From Sedimenticola hydrogenitrophicus (lineage in GTDB: Bacteria > Pseudomonadota > Gammaproteobacteria > Chromatiales > Chromatiaceae): DNA of 64,000 nt. Below, in pieces: positions 1 through 10,571 of this stretch; the stretch's first letter is position 1; every line of letters begins with the position of its first letter. A program made the translations under genes and the position numbers. The notes beneath the pieces are model-generated. The model saw nothing but the letters and a program-made list of their open reading frames with translations. It searched no databases and was not told the DNA's origin. The stretch covers positions 1 through 64,000 of the forward strand of contig NZ_JAQGEI010000025.1 of the NCBI RefSeq assembly GCF_029017505.1. The letters are read 5' to 3'.

Positions 1-63
1 TTGCCCCTACGGATGATTTCAATCGCGGGAGGTGATGCGGGGTGTTGTGGGTCCCGCCCGAAT

Positions 64-579
64 CTAGAGCGAGGAGGCGGCGCGAGCCGCCTGGTCGTAG
101 AGCCCCGACAGGGAGCGCAGCACCCGGGCCAGCTCGCCGATCTCCTGGTTGCCGGCGCCGAGGATACCGAGGGCGTCCACCAGGCAGTCCTCGCGGATCT
201 CCCGGTAGCGCAGGCAGAGCGCCTCGCCCCGCTCGCTGGTGGAGAAGAAGTTCTCCTTACCCTGCTTCTCGGTCTCGACCAAGCCCAGCTTGACCAGCTT
301 GCGCAGCGAGTAGGTGGCGGTGTGGGTATCCTCGATATTCAGGTTGAAACAGATATCCGCCACCTTCTTGGCCCGTCCGCGATGGTTGACGTTGTGCAGG
401 ATCAGGATATCGGTGGGATTGAGATCGGGCATGCCGCTGGCGGTCATGCAACGCTCGATCCAGCGGTTGAAGGCGTTGTTGGCGATGATCAGGCCATACT
501 CCAGTTCGCTCAGCTCCACACTCTTGTCCGAGACCAGATGGGAGGAGGAGACGATAGGTTGCTTCTTTTTTTCCGACAT
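64..579 (-). CDS. MarR-like winged-helix transcriptional regulator
   Basis: This 171-residue protein is predicted to bind DNA as a dimer. A winged-helix region spans about residues 50-125: a helical segment starting LNPTDILILH, a recognition-helix region around DTHTATYSLRKL, then a basic wing around VETEKQGKENFF. The N-terminal SEKKKQPIVSSSHL looks unstructured. The ATG at 579 begins a continuous, family-like sequence. Its position next to a LysE exporter and the TRAP/oxoprolinase operon makes local regulation possible, but nothing in the sequence proves it. The ligand is unknown. The family call is fairly secure; the target genes are not. Confidence 0.75.
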   Translation of the reverse strand: MSEKKKQPIVSSSHLVSDKSVELSELEYGLIIANNAFNRWIERCMTASGMPDLNPTDILILHNVNHRGRAKKVADICFNLNIEDTHTATYSLRKLVKLGLVETEKQGKENFFSTSERGEALCLRYREIREDCLVDALGILGAGNQEIGELARVLRSLSGLYDQAARAASSL

Positions 580-604
580 CTTGTGCTACCTGACGAGTTT
601 TATT

Positions 605-659
605 TAGCCGCGAGGAGTGGTGCAGGGACGCACCGCTTACGGACCTAAGGATGGAATGA
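605..659 (+). repeat. Dispersed repeat family, partial copy 1 (core only)
   Basis: This stretch carries the core shared with three other intergenic sites in the window: CGAGGAGTGGTGCAGGGA, then a GCACCG segment, then AAGGATGGAATG. The long inverted termini seen at 1398-1516 are missing, so this is a truncated copy. It lies between two convergent or independent genes and encodes nothing evident. Confidence 0.7.
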
Positions 660-711
660 ACGTCAATTGCTTGTTCCCGTTTTTGCCTGTGGTGGACCAA
701 ACCCCTGCCGA

Positions 712-1335
712 TCAACGCTCCGCGGTGAGAAGCAGCGAACCGAGGCCGACGAACAGCCCGCCGGTGATCCGGTTGAACCGCCCACTCCAGTCCGTGTTTT
801 GCAACCAGCCGCCGGAGCGGCTGGCCAGAAAGGCATACCCGAACAGGAAGGTGAACGAGAGCAGGCCGAAAGTAGCGGCCAACAGGGCGAACTGCGGCAG
901 CATGGCGGCCGTGGGCTCGACAAATTGCGGAAACAGGGCGGTGCAGAAGGCGATGGCCTTGGGATTGCTAACCGCCACCGTAAAGGCCTGGAAAAAGAGG
1001 TTTACCGGGCTGCGGGAGGCAACCGCCACCCCCTCCGCCGGGAAGCGCCCCAACCCGCTACGCCAGAGACGCACCCCCAGATAGATCAGATAGAGCCCCC
1101 CGGTCCACTTGACCAGCTGGAAAACGGTCTCCGAGGTGTGGAGCAGCGCCCCCAGCCCGATGGACGAGAGGGCCGCCAGCAGCACGATGCCAGTCACGTT
1201 GCCCAGGATGGCGATCAGGGTGCGCCGCATGCCCAGTGTGAGCGCGTTGGTGACCGCCAGCAGCACCGCCGGGCCGGGTGTTGCCGTGGCGATCAGCGCG
1301 ATCAGCAGAAAGGTCAGATAATCAGTTAATGCCAT
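712..1335 (-). CDS. LysE/RhtB family amino-acid exporter
   Basis: This is a 207-residue inner-membrane exporter of the LysE/RhtB superfamily, which expels amino acids or related metabolites. The N terminus MALTDYLTFLLIALIATATPGPAVLL has the family's first membrane helix and the conserved PGPA motif near residue 20. Further hydrophobic segments follow, including a GxxxGxxxG-like stretch near residues 45-60 and FGLLSFTFLFGYAFLA near residue 160. Its length matches the usual 200-215. It is transcribed towards the MarR-like gene and sits upstream of the oxoprolinase operon, which releases glutamate; a role in exporting excess amino acid is conceivable but unproven. Confidence 0.85.
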   Translation of the reverse strand: MALTDYLTFLLIALIATATPGPAVLLAVTNALTLGMRRTLIAILGNVTGIVLLAALSSIGLGALLHTSETVFQLVKWTGGLYLIYLGVRLWRSGLGRFPAEGVAVASRSPVNLFFQAFTVAVSNPKAIAFCTALFPQFVEPTAAMLPQFALLAATFGLLSFTFLFGYAFLASRSGGWLQNTDWSGRFNRITGGLFVGLGSLLLTAER

Positions 1336-1397
1336 GGATCGAATCCGCCTTGTCAGTTTGGGCTACAAACCACGATGCCCGGGGTAGAGTACCAAGT

Positions 1398-1516
1398 GTA
1401 GGATGCCGGTGAGGCACGAACCGCATCAAGCCGTACCGCGAGGAGTGGTGCAGGGATGCACCGTTTACGAACCTGAGGATGGAATGATGCGGTTCGCAAG
1501 CTCACCAGCATCCTAC
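1398..1516. repeat. Dispersed palindromic repeat, full copy 2 (119 bp)
   Basis: The element is bounded by imperfect inverted termini of about 31-32 bp. The left end begins GTAGGATGCCGGTGAGG and ends in ACCGCATCA; the right end is its near reverse complement and finishes in GCATCCTAC. Between them is the core CGAGGAGTGGTGCAGGGA plus CTGAGGATGGAATG. The same ends and core recur at 47505-47707 and 59289-59408, and the core alone at 605-659. No open reading frame is inside. It looks like a MITE or REP-like element. Confidence 0.85.
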
Positions 1517-1576
1517 ATCGCCGGCAAGCACCGTAGCCTGGATAAATTCGCTACTCCTCCATCGGGATACACCGAG

Positions 1577-5266
<3,690 letters not shown>

Positions 5267-5293
5267 GGACTAATCATTCCAATAAAAAATGGG

Positions 5294-6598
5294 TTAACCC
5301 CGGGTCATCATCGACGGCAGCCAGGTGGCGATCTGCGGAAACGCGGTCACCAGCACCACGGCCAGCACCAGCAGCAGAAAAAACGGCAGGGCGTAGACGG
5401 CGATACGCAGGATGTTGCGTCCGGTCAGCCCCTGCAGCACGAACAGGTTGAAACCGACCGGCGGGGTGATCTGCGACATCTCCACCACCAATACCAGGTA
5501 GATACCGAACCAGAGCAGATCGATCCCCGCCTGCTGCACCATCGGCAACACCACCGAGGTGGTCAGCACCACCACCGAAATACCATCGAGAAAGCAGCCC
5601 AGCAGGATAAAGAACAGGGTCAACACCGCGATCAGGCCGAGCGGACCGAGCCCCAGGGTGGCGATATACTCGGCCAGCGCCCGGGGGATGCCGGTAAAAC
5701 CCATGGCGATGGTGAGAAAGGCGGCACCGGCCAGGATAAAGGCGATCATGCAGCTGGTGCGGGTCGCCCCCATCAGGCTCGCCATGAAGGTTTGTCGGCT
5801 CAGGGTGCCGGTCAGCGCGGCGATGACCAGCGCCCCGAACACGCCGAACACCGCCGCCTCGGTGGCAGTGGCCACCCCGCCATAGATGGTGCCGAGCACG
5901 AACAGGATCAGCCCGATCACCGGAAACAGCGACAGCGAGGCGCGCAGTTTGCGGCGCAGCGGCACATCCGGTTCCGCCGGCGGCATGCGCTTGCGGTTGA
6001 AGGTCGCCCAGAGCATGGTGTAGCCCATGAACAGGAGGATCAGCAGCAGTCCCGGCAGGGCGCCGGCGATAAACAGCCGGGCGATGGAGACCTCGGCCGA
6101 GACGCCGTAGACGATCAGGATGATCGAAGGCGGGATCAGCAGTCCCAGGGTGCCGGAGCCGGCCAGGGTGCCGAGGGACATGCGCTCGTCGTAGCCGCGC
6201 TTCTCCAGTTCCGGCGCGGTCATGCGGCCGATGGTGGCGGCGGTGGCGGCAGAGGAGCCGGAGACCGCGGCAAAGATCCCGCAGCCGAGGATATTCACAT
6301 GCAGCAGGCGCCCCGGCAGGTGGTTGAGCCAGGGGGCCAGGCCGCTGAACAGGTCCTCCGACAGGCGGGTGCGGAACAGGATCTCGCCCATCCAGATGAA
6401 CAGCGGCAGGGCGGTCAGGCCCCAGCTGGCGGAGGCGCCCCAGGTGGTGGTGGCCATGATCAGCCCCATGTTGCCGGTATCGTTCAGCAGCAGCCCGACA
6501 AAGGCGATCAGGAACAGGGTAACGGCCACCCAGAGCCCGGCGGCCAACAGGCCGAACAGCAGCAGGGCCAGGAGCAGGGTCAGCAGCAGCGGATCCAT
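5294..6598 (-). CDS. dctM: TRAP transporter large permease (DctM type)
   Basis: This 434-residue integral membrane protein is the large subunit of a tripartite ATP-independent periplasmic transporter and forms the sodium-coupled transport path. It is hydrophobic throughout, with about 12 predicted helices, and shows the family's N-terminal hairpin plus the segment LGCGIFAAVSGSSAATAATIG near residue 105. The C-terminal half has GCFLDGISVVVLTTSVVLP and VVEMSQITPPVGFNLFV, both typical of DctM. The start ATG lies one base after the dctQ stop, so translation is probably coupled. The partners are dctQ and dctP just upstream. Confidence 0.95.
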   Translation of the reverse strand: MDPLLLTLLLALLLFGLLAAGLWVAVTLFLIAFVGLLLNDTGNMGLIMATTTWGASASWGLTALPLFIWMGEILFRTRLSEDLFSGLAPWLNHLPGRLLHVNILGCGIFAAVSGSSAATAATIGRMTAPELEKRGYDERMSLGTLAGSGTLGLLIPPSIILIVYGVSAEVSIARLFIAGALPGLLLILLFMGYTMLWATFNRKRMPPAEPDVPLRRKLRASLSLFPVIGLILFVLGTIYGGVATATEAAVFGVFGALVIAALTGTLSRQTFMASLMGATRTSCMIAFILAGAAFLTIAMGFTGIPRALAEYIATLGLGPLGLIAVLTLFFILLGCFLDGISVVVLTTSVVLPMVQQAGIDLLWFGIYLVLVVEMSQITPPVGFNLFVLQGLTGRNILRIAVYALPFFLLLVLAVVLVTAFPQIATWLPSMMTRG

Positions 6599-6599
6599 C

Positions 6600-7169
6600 T
6601 CACTCCCCCCCGCTGATCACCGAGATCTCGTCATGGCGCATATAGTGGGGCTCATCGCCGCGCAACAGCAGCACCCACTCATCCAGCAGCGCGATCTCCA
6701 GGATCAGCAGGCCCGCCGCCATGGGGGTCTGGGGGATCCACAGCGGCACCGGGATATAGCCCTGGCTCAGTTCGTCAAATTGGTAGGATTCGATCACCAG
6801 CAGCAGCGCCGACCAGGCGGCATAGCCCACCAGCAGCAGGCCCAGCAGCAGCACCGTGCCCTCGATCAGGCGGCGCGGCCCGCCGTGCAGGTGACTGATC
6901 AGCAGATTCACCCGGATATGCCCGCCGCTTCGCAGGGTGTAGGCGAGGGCCAGGAAACTGGCCGCCGCCAGCAGGAAGCCGGAGAAGTCCTCGGTGGAGG
7001 GGATCACCACCCCGAACCAGCGGCCGACGATCTGCGCCAGGATCAGCAGCGCCATGAGTACCAGGCAGAGGCCGGCGCCGGCGCCGGCGGTGAGATAGAG
7101 CCTGTCGAGCAGTCTGCGCATTAGCGAAGCCGGGGAACCGGCAAGGGCGAGGCCGGCTCCCCGCTCCAT
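6600..7169 (-). CDS. dctQ: TRAP transporter small permease (DctQ type)
   Basis: This is the 189-residue small membrane subunit that pairs with DctM. Four hydrophobic segments are visible: near AGAGAGLCLVLMALLILAQI, the stretch after STEDFSGFLLAAASFLALAY, TVLLLGLLLVGYAAWSALLL, and PMAAGLLILEIALL. I place the start at the ATG at 7169, which overlaps the dctP stop as TAATG; a longer reading frame extends into dctP but lacks a reason to be used. A second ATG at 7121 is also possible. The C terminus HYMRHDEISVISGGE is cytoplasmic and polar. Confidence 0.9.
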   Translation of the reverse strand: MERGAGLALAGSPASLMRRLLDRLYLTAGAGAGLCLVLMALLILAQIVGRWFGVVIPSTEDFSGFLLAAASFLALAYTLRSGGHIRVNLLISHLHGGPRRLIEGTVLLLGLLLVGYAAWSALLLVIESYQFDELSQGYIPVPLWIPQTPMAAGLLILEIALLDEWVLLLRGDEPHYMRHDEISVISGGE

Positions 7170-8146
7170 TACTGCATCGCCTTGAGGATTTCGGTGCCGG
7201 TGGCACCGGCCTCCTGGGCCCACTCGTCACTCATGACGCGGCCAATCTCCCGCAACTCGGACTTGAAGCGGTCGGCCGGGGAACTCACCTGCATCCCCTG
7301 CGCCTTCAGGGTGGCGGTCTTCTCCACGGTCTCGCTCTCGGCGATCTCCCAGCCGCGTGCCTCGGCCTTGGCGGCGGCCGCCAGCAGCGCATCCTGAACC
7401 GCCGCCGGCAGGCGCTTGAACGCCCGGGCGTTGACAAACACCATGTTCTTGGGGATCCACGCCTGGGTATCGGTGTAGTGGCCGACGAAATCCCACGCCT
7501 GGCTGCTCACCCCGGTGGTGGGCGAGGTCACCATGGCGTCGATAATACCGGTACTGAATGCCTGGGGGATCTCCGGGGTCTGTACCGTGGTGGGGGACGC
7601 CTTCAGCAGCACCGCCAGACGCGAGGTGGTGGGGCTGTAGGCGCGCATCTTCATGCCGGCGAAGTCCTCGACCGAAGCGACGGCCGACTTGGTATAGAAC
7701 CCCTGCGGCGGCCAGGGAATGGCGTAGAGCAGCATCAGGCCGTCCTTCGCCAGGCTCTTCTCCACGTGCGGGCGGCTGACCTGCCACAATTTTTTCGCAC
7801 TGGCGAAATCGCTGGCCAGAAACGGGATGTTGTCCACCTTGAACAGCGGATCCTGGTTGCCCAGCAGGGCCATCAGCATCTCGCCGATATTGACCTGGCC
7901 GCTGCGCACGGCGCGATGGATCTCGGGATGCTTGAACAGCGAGGCGCCGGAGTGGACGGTGATCACCAGCTCGCCATTGGTGGCGCTCTTCACATCCTCG
8001 GCAAACTGGCGAACATTCTGGGTGTGGTGTACCCCATCGCCGTAGGGGGTCGGCATGTCCCACGAGGTGGCGGCAGTGGCGGTGCCGGCAAACAGCGCCG
8101 AGCAGATCAGTGGGGCCAGCCATCGTTTCAAGAGAATCTTCTTCAC
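7169..8146 (-). CDS. dctP: TRAP transporter periplasmic substrate-binding protein (DctP type)
   Basis: This protein of about 325 residues captures the substrate in the periplasm. It has a clear signal peptide with likely cleavage after GTATA, giving a mature end ATSWDMPTPYGDGVHHT. The conserved DctP core is present: MKMRAYSPTTSRLAVL around residue 165 holds the arginine that normally contacts a substrate carboxylate, followed by EIPQAFSTGIIDAMVTSPTT. The GTG at 8146 is preferred because GGAGGAG sits six bases upstream; a TTG two codons earlier would be too close. Linkage to oplAH suggests a cyclic amide such as 5-oxoproline. DctP proteins binding pyroglutamate are known in Bordetella, but specificity here is inferred. 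Confidence 0.92.
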   Translation of the reverse strand: MKKILLKRWLAPLICSALFAGTATAATSWDMPTPYGDGVHHTQNVRQFAEDVKSATNGELVITVHSGASLFKHPEIHRAVRSGQVNIGEMLMALLGNQDPLFKVDNIPFLASDFASAKKLWQVSRPHVEKSLAKDGLMLLYAIPWPPQGFYTKSAVASVEDFAGMKMRAYSPTTSRLAVLLKASPTTVQTPEIPQAFSTGIIDAMVTSPTTGVSSQAWDFVGHYTDTQAWIPKNMVFVNARAFKRLPAAVQDALLAAAAKAEARGWEIAESETVEKTATLKAQGMQVSSPADRFKSELREIGRVMSDEWAQEAGATGTEILKAMQ

Positions 8147-8169
8147 GGGCAACTCCTCCTTTCCTTGAC

Positions 8170-8208
8170 ATTATAATTTCGTTTTGTTTGCGATTTATCG
8201 ATAAATCG
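8170..8208 (-). promoter_or_regulatory. Promoter and palindromic operator of the TRAP-oplAH operon
   Basis: On the minus strand a perfect -10 hexamer TATAAT occupies 8170-8175, just upstream of the dctP ribosome binding site. A perfect 18-bp palindrome, CGATTTATCGATAAATCG, lies at 8191-8208 and covers the place where the -35 hexamer would be. No good -35 sequence is visible. The arrangement suggests a dimeric regulator acting at the promoter. The regulator is unknown. Confidence 0.6.
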
Positions 8209-8332
8209 TACAGATAGACCTTAGTTAACGCGGAACCCGATGTCAAGGGCACCCTGTGAGCCGCCAAATTTTGGCCTTCCGCGCGTTTACCCATAAGATA
8301 GGCCTATTTCAGTAACAGAGATTCAGCTTGAT

Positions 8333-9088
8333 ATGAAAATCCCTGGGGTAACCCACCTGCTGCTCATCACCTGCCTGCTGCTGGCCAACATGGGCACGAC
8401 CCTGGCCGATACCATTAACATTGCGGTGGCCAGCAACTTCGCCGATCCCATCAAGGAGCTCACGGCCCGCTACACCGCGCGCAGTGGACAACGGATCAAC
8501 CTGGTATTCGGTTCCACCGGGAAACACTATGCCCAGATCAAAAACGGCGCCCCCTTCGCCGCCTTCTTCGCCGCCGACGAGTACCGCCCGGCACTGCTGG
8601 AACAGGAGGGGGTGGCCGTGCCGGGGAGCCGCTTCACCTATGCGGTGGGCCGGATCGTGCTGTGGAGTCCCAAGGCGGGACTGGTGGATTCACAGGGCAA
8701 GGTGCTGGAGGGGCAGGCGTTCCGCCACCTGGCCATCGCCAACCCGCGGCTGGCGCCCTACGGCAAGGCCGCCGAGCAGTTCCTGCAGAACCGGGGACTC
8801 TGGGAGGGCCTGCAGGGGCGCCTGGTGCGCGGCGAGAACATCGGCCAGACCTACCAGTTCATCAGAAGCGGCAACGCCGAACTGGGCCTGGTCGCCTACT
8901 CCCAGGTGAAAAGCCCCGGGCATCCGCCCGAAGGATCGCTGTGGGAGCCCCCCCCCGCCGAGTACGACCCGATCGCCCAGCAGGCGGTGCTGCTGCAGGA
9001 CCATCCGGTGGCCCGCGCCTTTCTCGACTACGTCAAAAGCCCCGAGGCCGTGGCGATTATTCGGGGCTTCGGTTACGCGATGCCTTAA
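8333..9088 (+). CDS. modA: Molybdate ABC transporter substrate-binding protein
   Basis: This 251-residue periplasmic protein belongs to the ModA family, which binds molybdate or tungstate for an ABC importer. A signal peptide runs to about residue 25 (TTLA before DTINIAVASNF). The ModA landmarks are present: VASNFADPIKELTARY, LVFGSTGKHYAQIKNGAPF around residues 55-75 with the oxyanion-contacting serine/threonine turn, AFFAADEYRP, and the C-terminal AFLDYVKSPEAVAIIRGFGY. No modB or modC follows; the next gene is a methyltransferase 182 bp on. The protein may serve permease and ATPase subunits encoded elsewhere. No molybdenum-cofactor riboswitch is apparent upstream. Confidence 0.9.
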   Translation: MKIPGVTHLLLITCLLLANMGTTLADTINIAVASNFADPIKELTARYTARSGQRINLVFGSTGKHYAQIKNGAPFAAFFAADEYRPALLEQEGVAVPGSRFTYAVGRIVLWSPKAGLVDSQGKVLEGQAFRHLAIANPRLAPYGKAAEQFLQNRGLWEGLQGRLVRGENIGQTYQFIRSGNAELGLVAYSQVKSPGHPPEGSLWEPPPAEYDPIAQQAVLLQDHPVARAFLDYVKSPEAVAIIRGFGYAMP

Positions 9089-9270
9089 CGCCAGGGTGGG
9101 GAAATTATCCCCGCTCACGTAGACAACGCGACGGGTGCGGCTATGCTCTACTCTTGGCGGCACGGTTCACCTCCGGCCGCGGGCGTAGCGAAGGGGATTC
9201 GGACTTTTCTGTTTAGCCTCCCCGTACGTCCTTGTGGATCAGCAACAAGAACGGATAAAGGGAGTTAGAC

Positions 9271-9945
9271 ATGAAGAGCATGCTGAGCGCATTGAAACGC
9301 CGTATACAACCCTTGATGACCACGAAGCAGGAACACCGTCACGCCATGGTGGGTCCTGCGGCGCTGTGGAAAATGAAACGCGATTTTCAGATCCGTTTCC
9401 TCCGGCAGATGGGGTTGGCCCCGGAGCACTACCTGCTCGACCTGGGCTGCGGCACACTGCGTGGTGGTATCCCCCTGATCGAATACCTCCAGCCCGGCCA
9501 CTACTTCGGCATCGAGGTTCGGGCCGAGGCCCTGGCCGAGGGGCGCAAGGAGTTGCAGGAGGCGGGACTGGAGGGAAAACAGCCGGTGCTGCTGCAATCG
9601 GATGACGTTTCACAACTGTCCGTCGAGCAACAGTTCGATTATGCCTGGGCATTCCCTGTGCTGATTCACATGCAGGATCCGATCCTCGATCAGACGCTCG
9701 GCTTCATTGCCCGGCGCCTGGCACCGGACGGCACCTTTTACGCCAATGTAAACATAGGTGAAGAGTATTCCGGCAGCTGGCAGGGCTTCCCGGTGGTTTC
9801 CAGAACCCTGGAGTTCTACCGCGAACAATGCGCCCGCCACGGCCTCGCCCTCGCCGATCTCGGACCCCTGAGAGAGCTCGGGCACATTTCGGGGGTCGAG
9901 GAGCAGGACATCCAGCGGATGCTGCGCATTACCCGGTCAGGCTGA
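9271..9945 (+). CDS. Class I SAM-dependent methyltransferase
   Basis: This 224-residue soluble protein has the Rossmann-type methyltransferase fold. Motif I is LLDLGCGTLRGG near residues 54-65, where S-adenosylmethionine binds. The acidic end of strand 2 is in YFGIEVRAEAL, and a later segment FDYAWAFPVLIHM fits motif IV. GGGAG precedes the ATG at 9271 with good spacing. The substrate cannot be told from the sequence. It stands alone between modA and a DUF4160/DUF2442 pair, with no sign of an operon. Confidence 0.85.
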   Translation: MKSMLSALKRRIQPLMTTKQEHRHAMVGPAALWKMKRDFQIRFLRQMGLAPEHYLLDLGCGTLRGGIPLIEYLQPGHYFGIEVRAEALAEGRKELQEAGLEGKQPVLLQSDDVSQLSVEQQFDYAWAFPVLIHMQDPILDQTLGFIARRLAPDGTFYANVNIGEEYSGSWQGFPVVSRTLEFYREQCARHGLALADLGPLRELGHISGVEEQDIQRMLRITRSG

Positions 9946-10032
9946 CCGCGCAGGAAAGTAGAAGACTGATGGACACGTTTTTGAACCCACAAGGTTATGT
10001 AATCACGGATTGAACACGGAACTATTTGAACT

Positions 10033-10269
10033 ATGCCAACAATTCTTCGGGTTGGACCCTACCGGTTCTATTTCTACAGCAATGAAAAAGGGGAAGCACC
10101 ACATGTTCATGTACAGCGAGAGCAGTTTCTTGCTAAATTCTGGTTGAGTCCAGTTGCACTGGCGGGTTCGAAAAGGTTTGCTTCGCATGAATTGCGAATA
10201 ATTCAGAAACATGTCGAACTGAACAGAGAAATATTCCTGGAGGCCTGGAATGAGCACATTGGCAGTTGA
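10033..10269 (+). CDS. DUF4160 domain protein
   Basis: This 78-residue protein matches the DUF4160 pattern: PTILRVGPYRFYFYSNEKGE followed by APHVHVQRE and the tail LRIIQKHVELNREIFLEAWNEH. Such proteins are almost always encoded directly before a DUF2442 protein, as here, and the pair is often listed as a candidate toxin-antitoxin or accessory module. Its reaction is unknown. The last 20 bases overlap the next gene. The codon use (AT-richer) differs from the GC-rich neighbours, which suggests acquisition by transfer. Confidence 0.8.
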   Translation: MPTILRVGPYRFYFYSNEKGEAPHVHVQREQFLAKFWLSPVALAGSKRFASHELRIIQKHVELNREIFLEAWNEHIGS

Positions 10270-10495
10270 GATACATCCGTTGGCCCAAAAGGTCGAGTTC
10301 ACAGATGATGATTTGGTTGTCTCCCTGGTAGATGGGCGAAAAGTAACTGTCCCATTGATATGGTTTCCTCGTTTATCGAATGCCTCGAAAAATCAGATAG
10401 AGAAATACGAAATTCTCGGAGATGGTGAGGGCATCCATTGGCCCGAAATAGATGAAGACCTAAGCGTGGCAGGGCTGCTGCGTGGTGCGCGTTAA
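10250..10495 (+). CDS. DUF2442 domain protein
   Basis: This 81-residue protein is the usual partner of DUF4160. The recognisable DUF2442 part is VEFTDDDLVVSLVDGRKVTVPLIWFPRL followed by the conserved ending GEGIHWPEIDEDLSVAGLLRG. The ATG at 10250 lies inside the preceding gene, after GGAGG with proper spacing, so the two are translationally coupled. Members resemble small DNA-binding or antitoxin-like proteins, but no activity is established here. Base composition is lower in GC than the flanking genes. Confidence 0.85.
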   Translation: MSTLAVEIHPLAQKVEFTDDDLVVSLVDGRKVTVPLIWFPRLSNASKNQIEKYEILGDGEGIHWPEIDEDLSVAGLLRGAR

Positions 10496-10571
10496 TCATC
10501 AATACATCTACGCTCAACCGGACCCACGCGAGACGGCTGCGCAACACCCCTGAACTCAGGATAGACCCCGG

